Source: Clostridium grantii DSM 8605
GTDB lineage: Bacteria; Bacillota; Clostridia; Clostridiales; Clostridiaceae
DNA: 64,000 nucleotides
Reading direction: 5' to 3'
Assembly (NCBI RefSeq): GCF_900129965.1
Contig: NZ_FQXM01000006.1
Span: 124,001-188,000 of the forward strand
Under the pieces are notes generated by a model. The model saw only the letters and a list, made by a program, of their open reading frames with translations, did no database searches and was not told the DNA's origin. Within the stretch, counting starts at the first letter, position 1. Each line of letters begins with the position of its first letter. Shown in pieces: positions 43,831-52,893 of the stretch. The translations under genes and the position numbers were made by a program.

Positions 43831-44079
43831 TTTTATTACCCATCTTTTTCATATTTATATTTTTACCTAGCCTTAAAGCCAACTAAATTATTTTACAGTT
43901 TTTGTCTTTGCATTGGTTCTTAATTATAAATCAATAAATTTATTAGCAACTTTCCTAATGAAGAACCTGGTATTAATATTAACATGAAGTGTACATTCAC
44001 GACTAGTACGCACTTTTTTTTCATATAATATACAATATGTTCGTAACGTAATAAATAAGGTTATTTGAGAATAAAATTT

Positions 44080-45957
44080 TTAAATGTTCTTAAAAAAAAT
44101 CAACTCTTCACTATCTTTTAATTTAAATTTGGAAACTTCTCTTTTTAACATTTCTGCTTGTGCTGACAACTCTTCACTTGCAGCTGCGCTTTCTTCAGCT
44201 GTAGCAGAATTGCTTTGAATTACACTGGTAATCTGATTAAGTGCTAGGTTGATTTTTTCAATTCCTGATTTTTGTTCATTTGAAGCCTCAGAAATATCTT
44301 TTATTAATGTTGCCACCTTTGTAACGTCTTGGACAATCTTTATTAATGATTCTGATGATTTATTTGCTAGTTTTGACCCTAGATTAACCTTTTGTATTGA
44401 ATCATTTATCATTAATTCAGTTTCTTTTGCAGCATTAGCACTTCTAGCCGCAAGACTTCTTACTTCTTCTGCAACTACAGCAAAGCCTTTCCCTTGTTGA
44501 CCTGCTCTGGCCGCTTCAACAGCAGCATTTAAAGCTAAAATATTAGTTTGAAATGCAATTTCCTCTATAACTTTTATTACTTTTGATATATTAATAGATG
44601 ATTCATTTATAACATTCATTGCTGATACCATATCATTCATCTGTTCATTACCTGAAATAGCATCATTCTTTGCTATATCCGCAAGGTGACTTGCTTCATT
44701 TGCATTTAATGTGTTTTGACTGGTTTGCTTTGATACCTGTGTTATACTTGAAGTTATTTCTTCTATTGAGCTTGCTTGCTCTGTAGCCCCTTGTGCAAGT
44801 GCCTGTGCTGAATCAGCAACTTGTCCAGAACCTGCAGCAACTTGTTCAGAAGATGCATTTATATTAGTCATAGATAGATTTAAATTATCAATCATTCTAT
44901 TTAATTCATTAGCTAGTTTTCCTGACTGATCATTTGATTTAACATAACTAGTTATAGATAAATCACCTTCTCCGATTTTTTCCATATCATTTTTGATTAC
45001 ATCAAGATTGGAAACTATTCTTTTAACAATAATAAATACCACAACTAAAGCTAAAACAAAAAATATTACACCACTAACTATTGTTGTATAAAGAGCATCA
45101 TAAGAATCTGCTTTGCTTTCCGAATAATCCATAGTACCAATTATTTTCCATCCATTACTTTCCATAGTACTAAACACTGCATATTTTTTTACACCATCTA
45201 AAGCATAAGTGGTATCCCCTTGCGTATTTTCTACTAAGGAGTCTTTTAATTCTTGTACATCTAATTCTTTACCTATGTATTCATTATTATTATGGGCTAA
45301 AACAATATTTTTACTATCTACAATGAAAAAATATCCTGTTTCTCCTAATGAAATTTCAGACACATAAGAGCCTAATTCATCTAATGAAATATTTATCCCA
45401 TATACACCTATAAGTTCATTATCAATAGTCAACGGAGCCGCTATTGACATAGTTAATTCTCCTGTAGTTTCGTCAATATAAGGTTCTGTCCATGTGAGTT
45501 CATTTTTCTCAACTGCTTGAGTATACCAAATTTGTGAAGTAGGATCATAATCTGAAGGCAATTCATTTTCACTTGAAATAACCATTTTTTTATCCTCAGT
45601 AGCTAAATATACTGCTTGAACGTTAGAGGTATTTTCTCGTATCGTATCAAAAAAACCTGTCATAGCAATTAATTTTTCTTCAGTAAGATCACCATTTAAG
45701 TCAGGATTATGACCAATCATATCTAATGTTTGTTCGGTACCCTCAGTAAAATTTTTTAGCCAGTCCTCAAAGGTCCTAATCAATTGGAAACTTTGGTCTT
45801 GAATAGATTTTTCAACTATTTTACTAGTTTTATAGTAGTTTATTCCTCCAACAACTGAAATAGTTGATACCATTAAGAATGTAATTACTAACATTAATTT
45901 TAGTTGAATAGATGCATTATTCATTCTAAAACTTTTCTTCTTCAATATGTTTTTCAT
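44080..45957 (-). CDS. methyl-accepting chemotaxis protein with dCache sensor
   Basis: A 625-residue chemoreceptor. The first membrane helix is LKLMLVITFLMVSTISVVGG near residue 20. An external double-Cache domain follows (residues 45-275), with WYTQAVEKNELTWTEPYIDETTGELTMSIAAPL and YGINISLDELGSYV. The second helix is VSGVIFFVLALVVVFIIVKRIV, followed by HAMP and a signalling coiled coil. The hairpin tip is VIEEIAFQTNILALNAAVEAARAG, and SATAEESAAASEELSAQAE is a methylation region. dCache receptors often bind amino acids, which would suit this metabolism, but the ligand is unknown. A second receptor gene lies upstream on the same strand, 425 bases away. Confidence 0.93.
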   Translation of the reverse strand: MKNILKKKSFRMNNASIQLKLMLVITFLMVSTISVVGGINYYKTSKIVEKSIQDQSFQLIRTFEDWLKNFTEGTEQTLDMIGHNPDLNGDLTEEKLIAMTGFFDTIRENTSNVQAVYLATEDKKMVISSENELPSDYDPTSQIWYTQAVEKNELTWTEPYIDETTGELTMSIAAPLTIDNELIGVYGINISLDELGSYVSEISLGETGYFFIVDSKNIVLAHNNNEYIGKELDVQELKDSLVENTQGDTTYALDGVKKYAVFSTMESNGWKIIGTMDYSESKADSYDALYTTIVSGVIFFVLALVVVFIIVKRIVSNLDVIKNDMEKIGEGDLSITSYVKSNDQSGKLANELNRMIDNLNLSMTNINASSEQVAAGSGQVADSAQALAQGATEQASSIEEITSSITQVSKQTSQNTLNANEASHLADIAKNDAISGNEQMNDMVSAMNVINESSINISKVIKVIEEIAFQTNILALNAAVEAARAGQQGKGFAVVAEEVRSLAARSANAAKETELMINDSIQKVNLGSKLANKSSESLIKIVQDVTKVATLIKDISEASNEQKSGIEKINLALNQITSVIQSNSATAEESAAASEELSAQAEMLKREVSKFKLKDSEELIFFKNI

Positions 45958-46349
45958 ATTTCCTACATCACCTTTCGTATTTTAATATATTTAATTATGT
46001 TTTTTTCTTGTGTTGTAATTTTTATTAATTCTTTTTATTATAAATTAGTTATGAGAGGACTATGTGAACAAATTCTTTTCTCCTATACGAAATTTTGTAG
46101 AAATTATACCCTATATTCGCTACAGCCTACACATTTAAGAATGTCTTCACTCTGAATTAATAGAAGAGACTTTAGGTTGTCTTCCATACAAACTTATTCT
46201 ATACGGAAGATGCCACCAAACAATTCTTACAGACTCTATTATCACTGATGAAAAAAGCTTATTTAATTAACTATTCTAAGTATTATCATATTACATTATT
46301 CTTAAATGAACCTTAAATTCCAACCAATATTAATCTTTTTGAATATACT
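45958..46349. other. non-coding gap between the two chemoreceptor genes
   Basis: No gene is supported. On the minus strand a hairpin TCTTCC...GGAAGA with about 20 bases between (46167-46205) lies more than 200 bases before the downstream receptor gene. TATAAT-like boxes are near 46100. It may be part of a long leader, but I did not recognise a c-di-GMP or other known riboswitch core. Confidence 0.35.
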
Positions 46350-46383
46350 AAAAGGACTCATCAATTTTGATGAGTCCTTTTCT
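46350..46383. terminator. terminator of the second chemoreceptor gene
   Basis: AAAAGGACTCATCA (46350-46363) pairs perfectly with TGATGAGTCCTTTT (46368-46381) around ATTT. The symmetric A- and T-runs make it bidirectional. Confidence 0.88.
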
Positions 46384-48110
46384 TAATATTTTTCAAATTC
46401 ATTGTCACTTAAATTAATTACCGTTCTAGCATTAGAATTTCTTATCTCCTTTGAATTATCAAGTATTTTCAAAGGTTTCTCCCCTAAGTATTCTATACCT
46501 TTATTAAATATGAGTTCCTCCTCTGAGGAAACTGATTTTCTATTTTTTAATTTAAAAGTTCTTACTTCATCCTTTAATAATTGCGCTTGGCTAGATAATT
46601 CTTCACTAGCGGCAGCTGTTTCTTCCGATGTGGCTGAGGTATTTTGTACAACTCCTGCTATTTGAGTGATTCCCTCATTCACTTGCTGAACTCCAATTGA
46701 TTGTTCATTAGATGCTAATGAAATATCCCCCACCAAGTTAGCGGCTTTGGTAACACCCTCAACAATTTTCTTTAAAGCTTCCGCTGTTTTATTAGCGATT
46801 TCAGTTCCACCTTTTACATGTTTAATAGAGTCTTCAATCATAATAGTAGTTTCCTTTGCAGCATTGGCAGAACGTGCTGCTAAATTTCTTACCTCTTCGG
46901 CAACTACTGCAAAACCCTTACCATGTTGTCCAGCTCTTGCTGCTTCAACCGCTGCATTTAAAGCCAATATATTTGTTTGGAAAGCAATTTCATCAATTAC
47001 TTTAATAATTTTAGAAATATTATTTGAAGAATTATTAATTTCACTCATAGCAGATAACATTTCTTGCATTTGAGCATTACCTTGAGATGCATATACTTTA
47101 GCTCCTTCTGCAATATCTTTAGCTTCATGAGCATTGGTTGCATTTTGTTTAGTTTGTGTAGAGATTTCTTCAACTGTAGCTGTTAATTCTTCTATTGAAC
47201 TTGCTTGTTCTGTAGCTCCCTGAGAAAGAGATGTACTAGAATCAGATACTTGTCCAGCTCCCGCCGCTACCTGTTCAGAAGATGAATTAATATTACTCAT
47301 GACCCTGTTCAAGTTATCCGTCATATTATTGAACGCTTTAGCCATCTCACCTATTTCATCCCTGCTATGAACATCTAATTCTACATCAAGGTCTCCATCG
47401 GCAATTTTGTTTGCTGCTGCTAACATACCTTTAATTGGCTTACCTATTTTATGTGCTAAGTACAAACCCAACACAATAGCTAAAGCAAATCCTATCACAA
47501 TAATCAACACCATAAAAATGAAAGATTCTCTATAGTTTTTATTAATATTTTGAACTAATGTTTCTGCCTGTAAGTTGTTCTCTTCAATGAGATTTTGTAG
47601 ATCTTTTTCCACTGCTTCTCTTGCAACCACAAAATCTTGTAAAATTTTCTGAGCTTCAGTTTCATTTCCATTTTTAAGATACTTTTCAAAATCTTTACGA
47701 ATCGTTATGTAAGGTTTTAAATCTTTATTAAACTGGTCTAATAGTACTACTTCTTCTCCTACTAAAAATGAATTTTCATACTTTTCTAGTAGTACTTTAT
47801 TTTCATTATCCAATTCAATATTTTGTTTCTCCCTTTGATTAAAATCATTCATATCTTTGTTATAAAGCATATATATATTATTTGATCGTATTCTTAACAA
47901 ATTTAGATTTACGGTTGATAAATCTCTAATTGGTATTAATTTATCTCTATAAATCTCTAAAGCGTATTTATTACTTTTGCTCATATTGAATAAGCCAATT
48001 GAACCCACTACACCTGACAACAATGCAACAATTATGAATCCAATCACTAACTTAGTTCCAATTTTAAAACTGTTAAAACCAAAATATTTTGTTTTTACAA
48101 TCCTCTTCAT
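46383..48110 (-). CDS. methyl-accepting chemotaxis protein with four-helix-bundle sensor
   Basis: A 575-residue chemoreceptor. Membrane helix 1 is GTKLVIGFIIVALLSGVVGSIGLF near residue 17. The external part (residues 40-190) is helical with no Cache motifs, as in 4HB MCP domains. Helix 2 is FIFMVLIIVIGFALAIVLGLYLA, followed by a HAMP (GKPIKGMLAAANKIADGDLDVEL). The tip VIDEIAFQTNILALNAAVEAARAGQHGKGFAVVAEEVRNLAARS is complete. The tail after residue 520 is variable and may tether partners. AGTACTATGAAGAGG-type sequence starts the frame. Its ligand is unknown. Confidence 0.93.
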   Translation of the reverse strand: MKRIVKTKYFGFNSFKIGTKLVIGFIIVALLSGVVGSIGLFNMSKSNKYALEIYRDKLIPIRDLSTVNLNLLRIRSNNIYMLYNKDMNDFNQREKQNIELDNENKVLLEKYENSFLVGEEVVLLDQFNKDLKPYITIRKDFEKYLKNGNETEAQKILQDFVVAREAVEKDLQNLIEENNLQAETLVQNINKNYRESFIFMVLIIVIGFALAIVLGLYLAHKIGKPIKGMLAAANKIADGDLDVELDVHSRDEIGEMAKAFNNMTDNLNRVMSNINSSSEQVAAGAGQVSDSSTSLSQGATEQASSIEELTATVEEISTQTKQNATNAHEAKDIAEGAKVYASQGNAQMQEMLSAMSEINNSSNNISKIIKVIDEIAFQTNILALNAAVEAARAGQHGKGFAVVAEEVRNLAARSANAAKETTIMIEDSIKHVKGGTEIANKTAEALKKIVEGVTKAANLVGDISLASNEQSIGVQQVNEGITQIAGVVQNTSATSEETAAASEELSSQAQLLKDEVRTFKLKNRKSVSSEEELIFNKGIEYLGEKPLKILDNSKEIRNSNARTVINLSDNEFEKY

Positions 48111-48479
48111 AGTACTTCCCCCTATTAATATTCACAATTTAGATTTTTCTTATGTTTAATAAATTTTTAACCCTCTCAAGCTAAAGTACTCCTCATTGGT
48201 TTTGAGAATGCTTTTAAATTATTTAACATATAAAACTTATACTTATTTTTTAATTTCAATTTGAATTCAATTTAATTTCAATTTAAATCCAATCTAGATT
48301 TTATCATAATTATAAAATAAATTCTACATTTCATGTAATAAAAATAAAAAAAATAGTAATTTATAGCAATATTTTAATCTTTTATATAATTGTAGTCATT
48401 GTTTAATTAAATTTTATATATATATATATGTAATTCTTGCCATATTATTAGTGAACTCCACCACAAAAATGTTTACTCA
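48111..48479. other. A+T-rich gap upstream of the chemoreceptor gene
   Basis: Non-coding. It contains repeated AATTTCAATTT-type blocks near 48249-48292 and a (TA)n run near 48414-48430. These are low-complexity sequence typical of promoters in such genomes. No specific element recognised. Confidence 0.4.
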
Positions 48480-48780
48480 TTTTCTATTAATTTTATTATT
48501 GGACTTCTTTTCGCTAAAGCTCCTGCTTCTAAAATAATCATTACATGAATTTATTGATATTTTTAAAATCCAGTTTTAACTTATGCTTTTCTTTGTAGCT
48601 GTTTATATACTTCATCATCTTAACAAAAATTTCCTAGGTCAAAATATAGTTCTCATGATAATCCCCTATATTTCTATACACATATGAAAAGATATATTTA
48701 TACTACCTATTAACAAGAACCTCTATAGCTGTATGACTTCCGGAAAGTATCTCTTCAATTAATTCTTCATCCGTTGTCAT
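48480..48780 (-). pseudogene. relic of an ECF sigma factor
   Basis: On the minus strand from ATG 48780 the frame reads MTTDEELIEEILSGSHTAIEVLVNR, a stop, YKYIFSYVYRNIGDYHENYILT, a stop, EIFVKMMKYINSYKEKHK. After a frameshift it continues WILKISINSCNDYFRSRSF. This is region 2 of an extracytoplasmic-function sigma-70 factor, with the expected DLTQEIF block seen as LT-stop-EIF and the ...NWILKIAINSCRDYLR-type helix. Region 4 is missing. Two stops, one frameshift and the truncation mean it is dead. No anti-sigma gene is near. Confidence 0.75.
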
Positions 48781-48866
48781 AATAGCATCGTCCTACCCTA
48801 ATAAAGTACCAATAAAAATAACTAAAAATACATCAAAAAATGTATAAAGCTAAAATTGACTATTAA

Positions 48867-48915
48867 TAAAAAAAGCCAGGCACTCCTAATCATTTCAGAC
48901 TAGAAATTCCTGGCT
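48867..48915 (-). terminator. terminator of the nhaC-type gene and ornithine locus
   Basis: On the minus strand AGCCAGG (48915-48909) pairs with CCTGGCT (48880-48874), with further partial pairing inside, followed by seven T. Confidence 0.75.
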
Positions 48916-48937
48916 TCAAATTCATTTTTAAACTTCC

Positions 48938-50548
48938 CTAGTTATTTCTGACTACACTCTTCTTTTTCAATAAAACTAAAATTCCAATAATAATCAGCAT
49001 TGTAATCGGTAACGCTAAAGCCTCACTCGCGTAACCTGCTACCAAGTAACCTATTGCAGAAGCTCCTCCAACTATTGCTGCGTAAGGCAGCTGTGTTTTA
49101 ACATGCTGAATGTGATCGCAACATGCACTAGTTGAAGACTGAATTGTAGTATCTGATATAGGTGAACAGTTATCACCAAAAAGACCTCCGCTTACAACTG
49201 CACCTATAATAAGAGGTAGCGATATTCCCATATTAATAGCTAATGGAATTGCTATTGGTAGTCCTATAGCCCAGACTCCCCATGAACTTCCTGTAGCAAA
49301 GGAAATAATAATACCAAGGATAAACATAATAAAAGGAAGGGATGCAGATGAAATATTTCCTTGTAGTAATCCCGCTATATATGAACCTATTTCCATATTC
49401 TTTGTTAATGAACTAATACTCCATGCCATAATAAGTATAATAAGCACCTGTACCATAGTAGCTGCTCCTTTAGTCCACTGTTCAAATATATCTTCAGTAT
49501 TAATTAAATTAGATTTTATACCAACTATACCAGCTACTACTGAACCTATTAAAAAGCTGAAAATTATTGAAATTTGAATGTCACAGTTACTAAAGCTTCC
49601 CAAAACTCCATTTTCTAAAACATTACCTGTATAGAATATAGTAGTTAACATTGTAATTATTAATGCTAAAACAGGTGCCAGAAAATTTATCATAGACAGG
49701 TTATGGTTCTCTGGAATACTATTTTCCGGTGGCTCAGCTATTAGATTATCATTTTCACCATATGTCATTCCAGTCTCTTTAGCCCTTTTTTCAGCCTCAT
49801 ACATAGGGCCTATGTCAAGACCAAACAAAATAACAATTAATACAGTAAATATAGTGCAAACAGCATAAAGATTAAACTGAAACATTCCAAAATATAATTT
49901 ATAAGCGCTCTGTGAAAGCCCAAGTGCCGAAATCTCAGCAGCAATAAGTCCAATAAGATATACTCCATTATCATTAATAGGTGACATGGATACTAGAGGT
50001 GCGCCCATAGAATCTGTAATATACGCAAGCTTTACTCGTGAAACTTTCATTCTATCTGTAACAGGTCTCATAATAATTCCTACTAGCAGACATCCTTGGT
50101 CAAACAATACCAAAAAAGGTGCAACCCAAGTCATAAGCTGTGCCTTCCTTCTTGAATTTGCATGTTTTTGAGCCCATCTTCCAAAAGCTTCAGCTCCTCC
50201 GCATGCATTTATCATATACATAAATCCACCTATAAGCGAAATAAGGACCAACATTCCTGCATTCCAGCTATCAGCCATTTGAGGAATAATATAGTCTGAA
50301 AAGGTGCTAAGTAAACCATCTAAAAGATTCCAATCCATAATTATACTGGCTCCAGCCCATACACCAACAAACATGGATATAAGTGTGTTTCTTGTAATAA
50401 ATGCTAAAATTATTGTTATTGCAGGAGGAATTAAGGATAGTGCACCATAATCTGTAAAGTTTGTACCTCTAGTTTCACCAAAGCTAAGAAAGCAAAACAA
50501 ACAGATTATTGCTATAACCAATGCAACTATTTTACTTGTTTTTTTCAT
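48938..50548 (-). CDS. NhaC-family Na+/H+ antiporter-like carrier
   Basis: A 536-residue membrane protein with about twelve hydrophobic segments. Family blocks are SLIPPAITIILAFITRNTLISMFVGVWAGA near residue 38, DQGCLLVGIIMRPVTDRMKVSRVKLAYITDSMGAPL, SPINDNGVYLIGLIAAE and FATGSSWGVWAIGLPIAIPLAINMGISL with GGLFGDNCSPISDTTIQSSTSACCDHIQHVKTQLPYA. NhaC relatives near amino acid catabolic genes often exchange substrates, for example ornithine or amino acids, rather than sodium alone, so a role in ornithine uptake or product export is plausible. It follows the YjiH-type gene after 136 bases with a hairpin between them. Confidence 0.85.
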   Translation of the reverse strand: MKKTSKIVALVIAIICLFCFLSFGETRGTNFTDYGALSLIPPAITIILAFITRNTLISMFVGVWAGASIIMDWNLLDGLLSTFSDYIIPQMADSWNAGMLVLISLIGGFMYMINACGGAEAFGRWAQKHANSRRKAQLMTWVAPFLVLFDQGCLLVGIIMRPVTDRMKVSRVKLAYITDSMGAPLVSMSPINDNGVYLIGLIAAEISALGLSQSAYKLYFGMFQFNLYAVCTIFTVLIVILFGLDIGPMYEAEKRAKETGMTYGENDNLIAEPPENSIPENHNLSMINFLAPVLALIITMLTTIFYTGNVLENGVLGSFSNCDIQISIIFSFLIGSVVAGIVGIKSNLINTEDIFEQWTKGAATMVQVLIILIMAWSISSLTKNMEIGSYIAGLLQGNISSASLPFIMFILGIIISFATGSSWGVWAIGLPIAIPLAINMGISLPLIIGAVVSGGLFGDNCSPISDTTIQSSTSACCDHIQHVKTQLPYAAIVGGASAIGYLVAGYASEALALPITMLIIIGILVLLKKKSVVRNN

Positions 50549-50576
50549 AAACGTTTCTCTCCTTCCAATTCTATGA

Positions 50577-50613
50577 ATAAGCCTTTATTGCTAAATGCTA
50601 ATAAAGACTTATT
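50577..50613 (-). terminator. intergenic hairpin between yjiH-type and nhaC-type genes
   Basis: AATAAGCCTTTATT (50577-50590) pairs with AATAAAGACTTATT (50600-50613) with one mismatch. The T-tract after it on the minus strand is weak, so it is more likely an mRNA processing or partial termination site. Confidence 0.5.
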
Positions 50614-50683
50614 CCTTTTTGTTATATAATATCAAATAATATTCCTTTTAAATATCTATTTTTTTGGTGTCCTCTCAGCATTA

Positions 50684-52033
50684 TTAAGCTATTCCGACAA
50701 GAACCCCAAAGTAATATGCTATGGGAATAGCAATCACTGTTTTAACAATGAAGATTATGGCTAAATCTTTAAACTTAATGTTCATACTTGATTTCATTAG
50801 AATAACGCCACCTTCACTCATACAAAACACTTGTGTAATCGCTACTACACAAATTACAAATTTGGTTAATTGAGAGCTTACTGATGCAGATCCCAAAAAT
50901 GGTAATATTAAATCAGCAAATCCTGTAAAGAACGATGGTGCGGCGGCGGCTGCTTCCGGTAACCCCATTGCAGTTAATATCGGAGCAAAAGGAATAGCCA
51001 TAACATCAAAAACGGGAGTATTTTCAGAAATAACCAAAACAGTTACTGCCACAACAGTAATCATAGGGAATACTTCCACCATCAAAGTAAAAGTTTCTTT
51101 AAGCCCTTCTTTAATCATTGCTCCAAAGCTTGGTGCTTGGTCAGCTTTTTTCAATGCTGAATCAATGATTTTTTGCCATCTGCTGCTATTATCATTTTCT
51201 TTAACTTGTGGAGCTTGATCATTGTAGTAACTTGTTGATTTTTTCGAAATAGGTGGAATTCTAACTAAAATAAATGTTGAAATGATAGCTATAAGTATTA
51301 ATGCTATTGTTAACTGTGGAAAATAAGCAACATCAAGTCCCCCAATTCCAGTACTGTATACAAATGTAACTGGAAAAGAAATAATTGCAAATCCAAATAT
51401 GATAGTACTACATTCTTTAGTGGTTAGACGCCCAGCTTTATGAGTTTTATCTGTTACTATCATACATGATGTACCTGAGCCAAACCAACCAATGAGAGCC
51501 ATTAAAGATCCAGGCCCAGACAATTTAAATAATGGTTTAAAAATTGGTTCTATTACCCCACCTAACAGTTCCATTCCACCATAATCCAATAAAAGTGAAA
51601 TAAACATAAGTGCAAATGCAAATAGAATAATCAAGGCCGGCATCAAATATGATGCGATAAAACCACCTGTATATTCACTCCATATCATTTCAGGTCCCAC
51701 TTGAAAAAATCCAAGAAATAGAAGTATGGAACCGGCAATTCTCCAAACCAAAGACTTTACATCCACTTCAAAAAGCTTTTTAAAATATTCACTATGAATT
51801 TTATTCTTTCCGATAGTACTAAAAAACAACGAAGCCACTGCTAGTAAAATCATAAAAATTACTGCAATCATCGTATAATGTTTTATATGATCCATGATAA
51901 GGTTTTCAATGAATGCGATACACATTGTTGTTTCCCCATTTACCTTGAAAGGAATCATATAGTAAAAAACTCCAATAGCTGTAAAAATAATCAGTTTCAT
52001 GATATTTTGCTTTGTTCGATAACCGTTTTCCAT
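50684..52033 (-). CDS. YjiH-family membrane carrier (nucleoside-recognition GATE domains)
   Basis: A 449-residue membrane protein with about ten to eleven hydrophobic segments. The start KLIIFTAIGVFYYMIPFKVNGETTMCIAFIENLI, MELLGGVIEPIFKPLFKLSGPGSLMALIGWFGSGTSCMIVTDK and the late block EGGVILMKSSMNIKFKDLAIIFIVKT resemble the YjiH family, with gate domains shared with nucleoside and spore proteins. Its substrate is unknown. GAGGAGGTACATT precedes the ATG. A CTTTAGTAGTAG motif lies about 90 bases upstream, shared with the ornithine operon promoter. With the NhaC-type gene it may provide ornithine/alanine or proton-coupled transport. Confidence 0.82.
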   Translation of the reverse strand: MENGYRTKQNIMKLIIFTAIGVFYYMIPFKVNGETTMCIAFIENLIMDHIKHYTMIAVIFMILLAVASLFFSTIGKNKIHSEYFKKLFEVDVKSLVWRIAGSILLFLGFFQVGPEMIWSEYTGGFIASYLMPALIILFAFALMFISLLLDYGGMELLGGVIEPIFKPLFKLSGPGSLMALIGWFGSGTSCMIVTDKTHKAGRLTTKECSTIIFGFAIISFPVTFVYSTGIGGLDVAYFPQLTIALILIAIISTFILVRIPPISKKSTSYYNDQAPQVKENDNSSRWQKIIDSALKKADQAPSFGAMIKEGLKETFTLMVEVFPMITVVAVTVLVISENTPVFDVMAIPFAPILTAMGLPEAAAAAPSFFTGFADLILPFLGSASVSSQLTKFVICVVAITQVFCMSEGGVILMKSSMNIKFKDLAIIFIVKTVIAIPIAYYFGVLVGIA

Positions 52034-52120
52034 AATGTACCTCCTCTTTAACTACTATGTTATATTAATATTTTACCTTCTAGGTATCACTCACAAAATA
52101 CACATAAGTAGTATATAGTT

Positions 52121-52137
52121 CTACTACTAAAGTATAC
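52121..52137 (-). promoter_or_regulatory. CTTTAGTAGTAG motif upstream of the carrier genes
   Basis: On the minus strand the sequence reads GTATACTTTAGTAGTAG, followed by AACTATATACTACT. The latter makes an inverted repeat AGTAGTA/TACTACT and a TATACT -10-like box. The 12-base core is also found at 63263 and, with one change, at 63942. Confidence 0.5.
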
Positions 52138-52227
52138 TTATTTGAATTTTTGCCCATCCGTGATTATAACTATTTATAACACAACGCAGGAACCTCTAAA
52201 AAGCCCCTCCGTTGTTTATCAAAAGTA

Positions 52228-52854
52228 TTATCTGTTCTTATATTCTTCTACATACTTCAGCATTGACTCATAAGTTTGGATTGCACCTTCCTGCATATAT
52301 TCCATCGCTTTAATAGATGCATCATGGGCTTCTTTGCTCCCTCCATATACACAATCTTCAGGTACTCTACAGTAGTAATCATTTTGATGTGCATCAACGA
52401 ATGTATAGTGAATACATACATCTGTATTAGAACCGACTAAAATCAAAGTTTCTATCTTATGCGCTCTTAAAAGTAATTCAATATCCGTTTTAAAGAATGC
52501 AGAGTATCTTCTTTTTACAACAATATAATCTTTATCTGTCATACCAATCTCATTAAACGGTGGATTGATTCCGTCACTTCCTTCAAGACAGTGTGCCCCT
52601 TCTACTCCATCTAGTTCTCTTCCAAAATCAGTTCCTGTTTTTCTATGTCTTTCCTGTACCACGATTACCGGCATTCCTGCTTCTCTTGCCTTTTTAACCA
52701 GGGCAGAGGCTTTTTCCATTCTCTCAGTACTTCCAGGCATAATTGGAATACTACTGTTGCAAGACTCCTCTCCAATACATCCTTCAAACATATCGATAAC
52801 TACCATTGCCGTATTTCCTACAATTACAGGTTTTCTTGATCTTTTAATTTCCAT
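52228..52854 (-). CDS. isochorismatase-family cysteine hydrolase
   Basis: About 208 residues. The family fold is evident from NTAMVVIDMFEGCIG (catalytic Asp) near residue 15, MPVIVVQERHR, a Lys in YIVVKRRYSAFFKTDIELLLRAHKIETLILVGSNTDVCIHYTFVDA with the catalytic Cys in TDVCIHYT, and the preceding cis-peptide region. Such enzymes hydrolyse amides such as nicotinamide, biuret or ureido compounds. AAAAGGGG before ATG 52854 sets the start; the frame opens 12 codons earlier. It is the last gene of the ornithine operon, 39 bases after the OraE-reactivator gene, so it may act on an amide or ureide that feeds ornithine catabolism. This is inference. Confidence 0.85.
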   Translation of the reverse strand: MEIKRSRKPVIVGNTAMVVIDMFEGCIGEESCNSSIPIMPGSTERMEKASALVKKAREAGMPVIVVQERHRKTGTDFGRELDGVEGAHCLEGSDGINPPFNEIGMTDKDYIVVKRRYSAFFKTDIELLLRAHKIETLILVGSNTDVCIHYTFVDAHQNDYYCRVPEDCVYGGSKEAHDASIKAMEYMQEGAIQTYESMLKYVEEYKNR

Positions 52855-52893
52855 TTTTCTTCCCCTTTTTTTTGAATTTATGACTTTCATTTT

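Noticed and set aside
45958..46349. c-di-GMP riboswitch before the chemoreceptor gene
   Set aside because: The hairpin near 46170-46205 lacks the conserved GEMM core and tetraloop pattern.
48414..48430. (TA)n run as a replication or recombination site
   Set aside because: Short low-complexity tract in an A+T-rich gap, with no DnaA boxes or associated genes.
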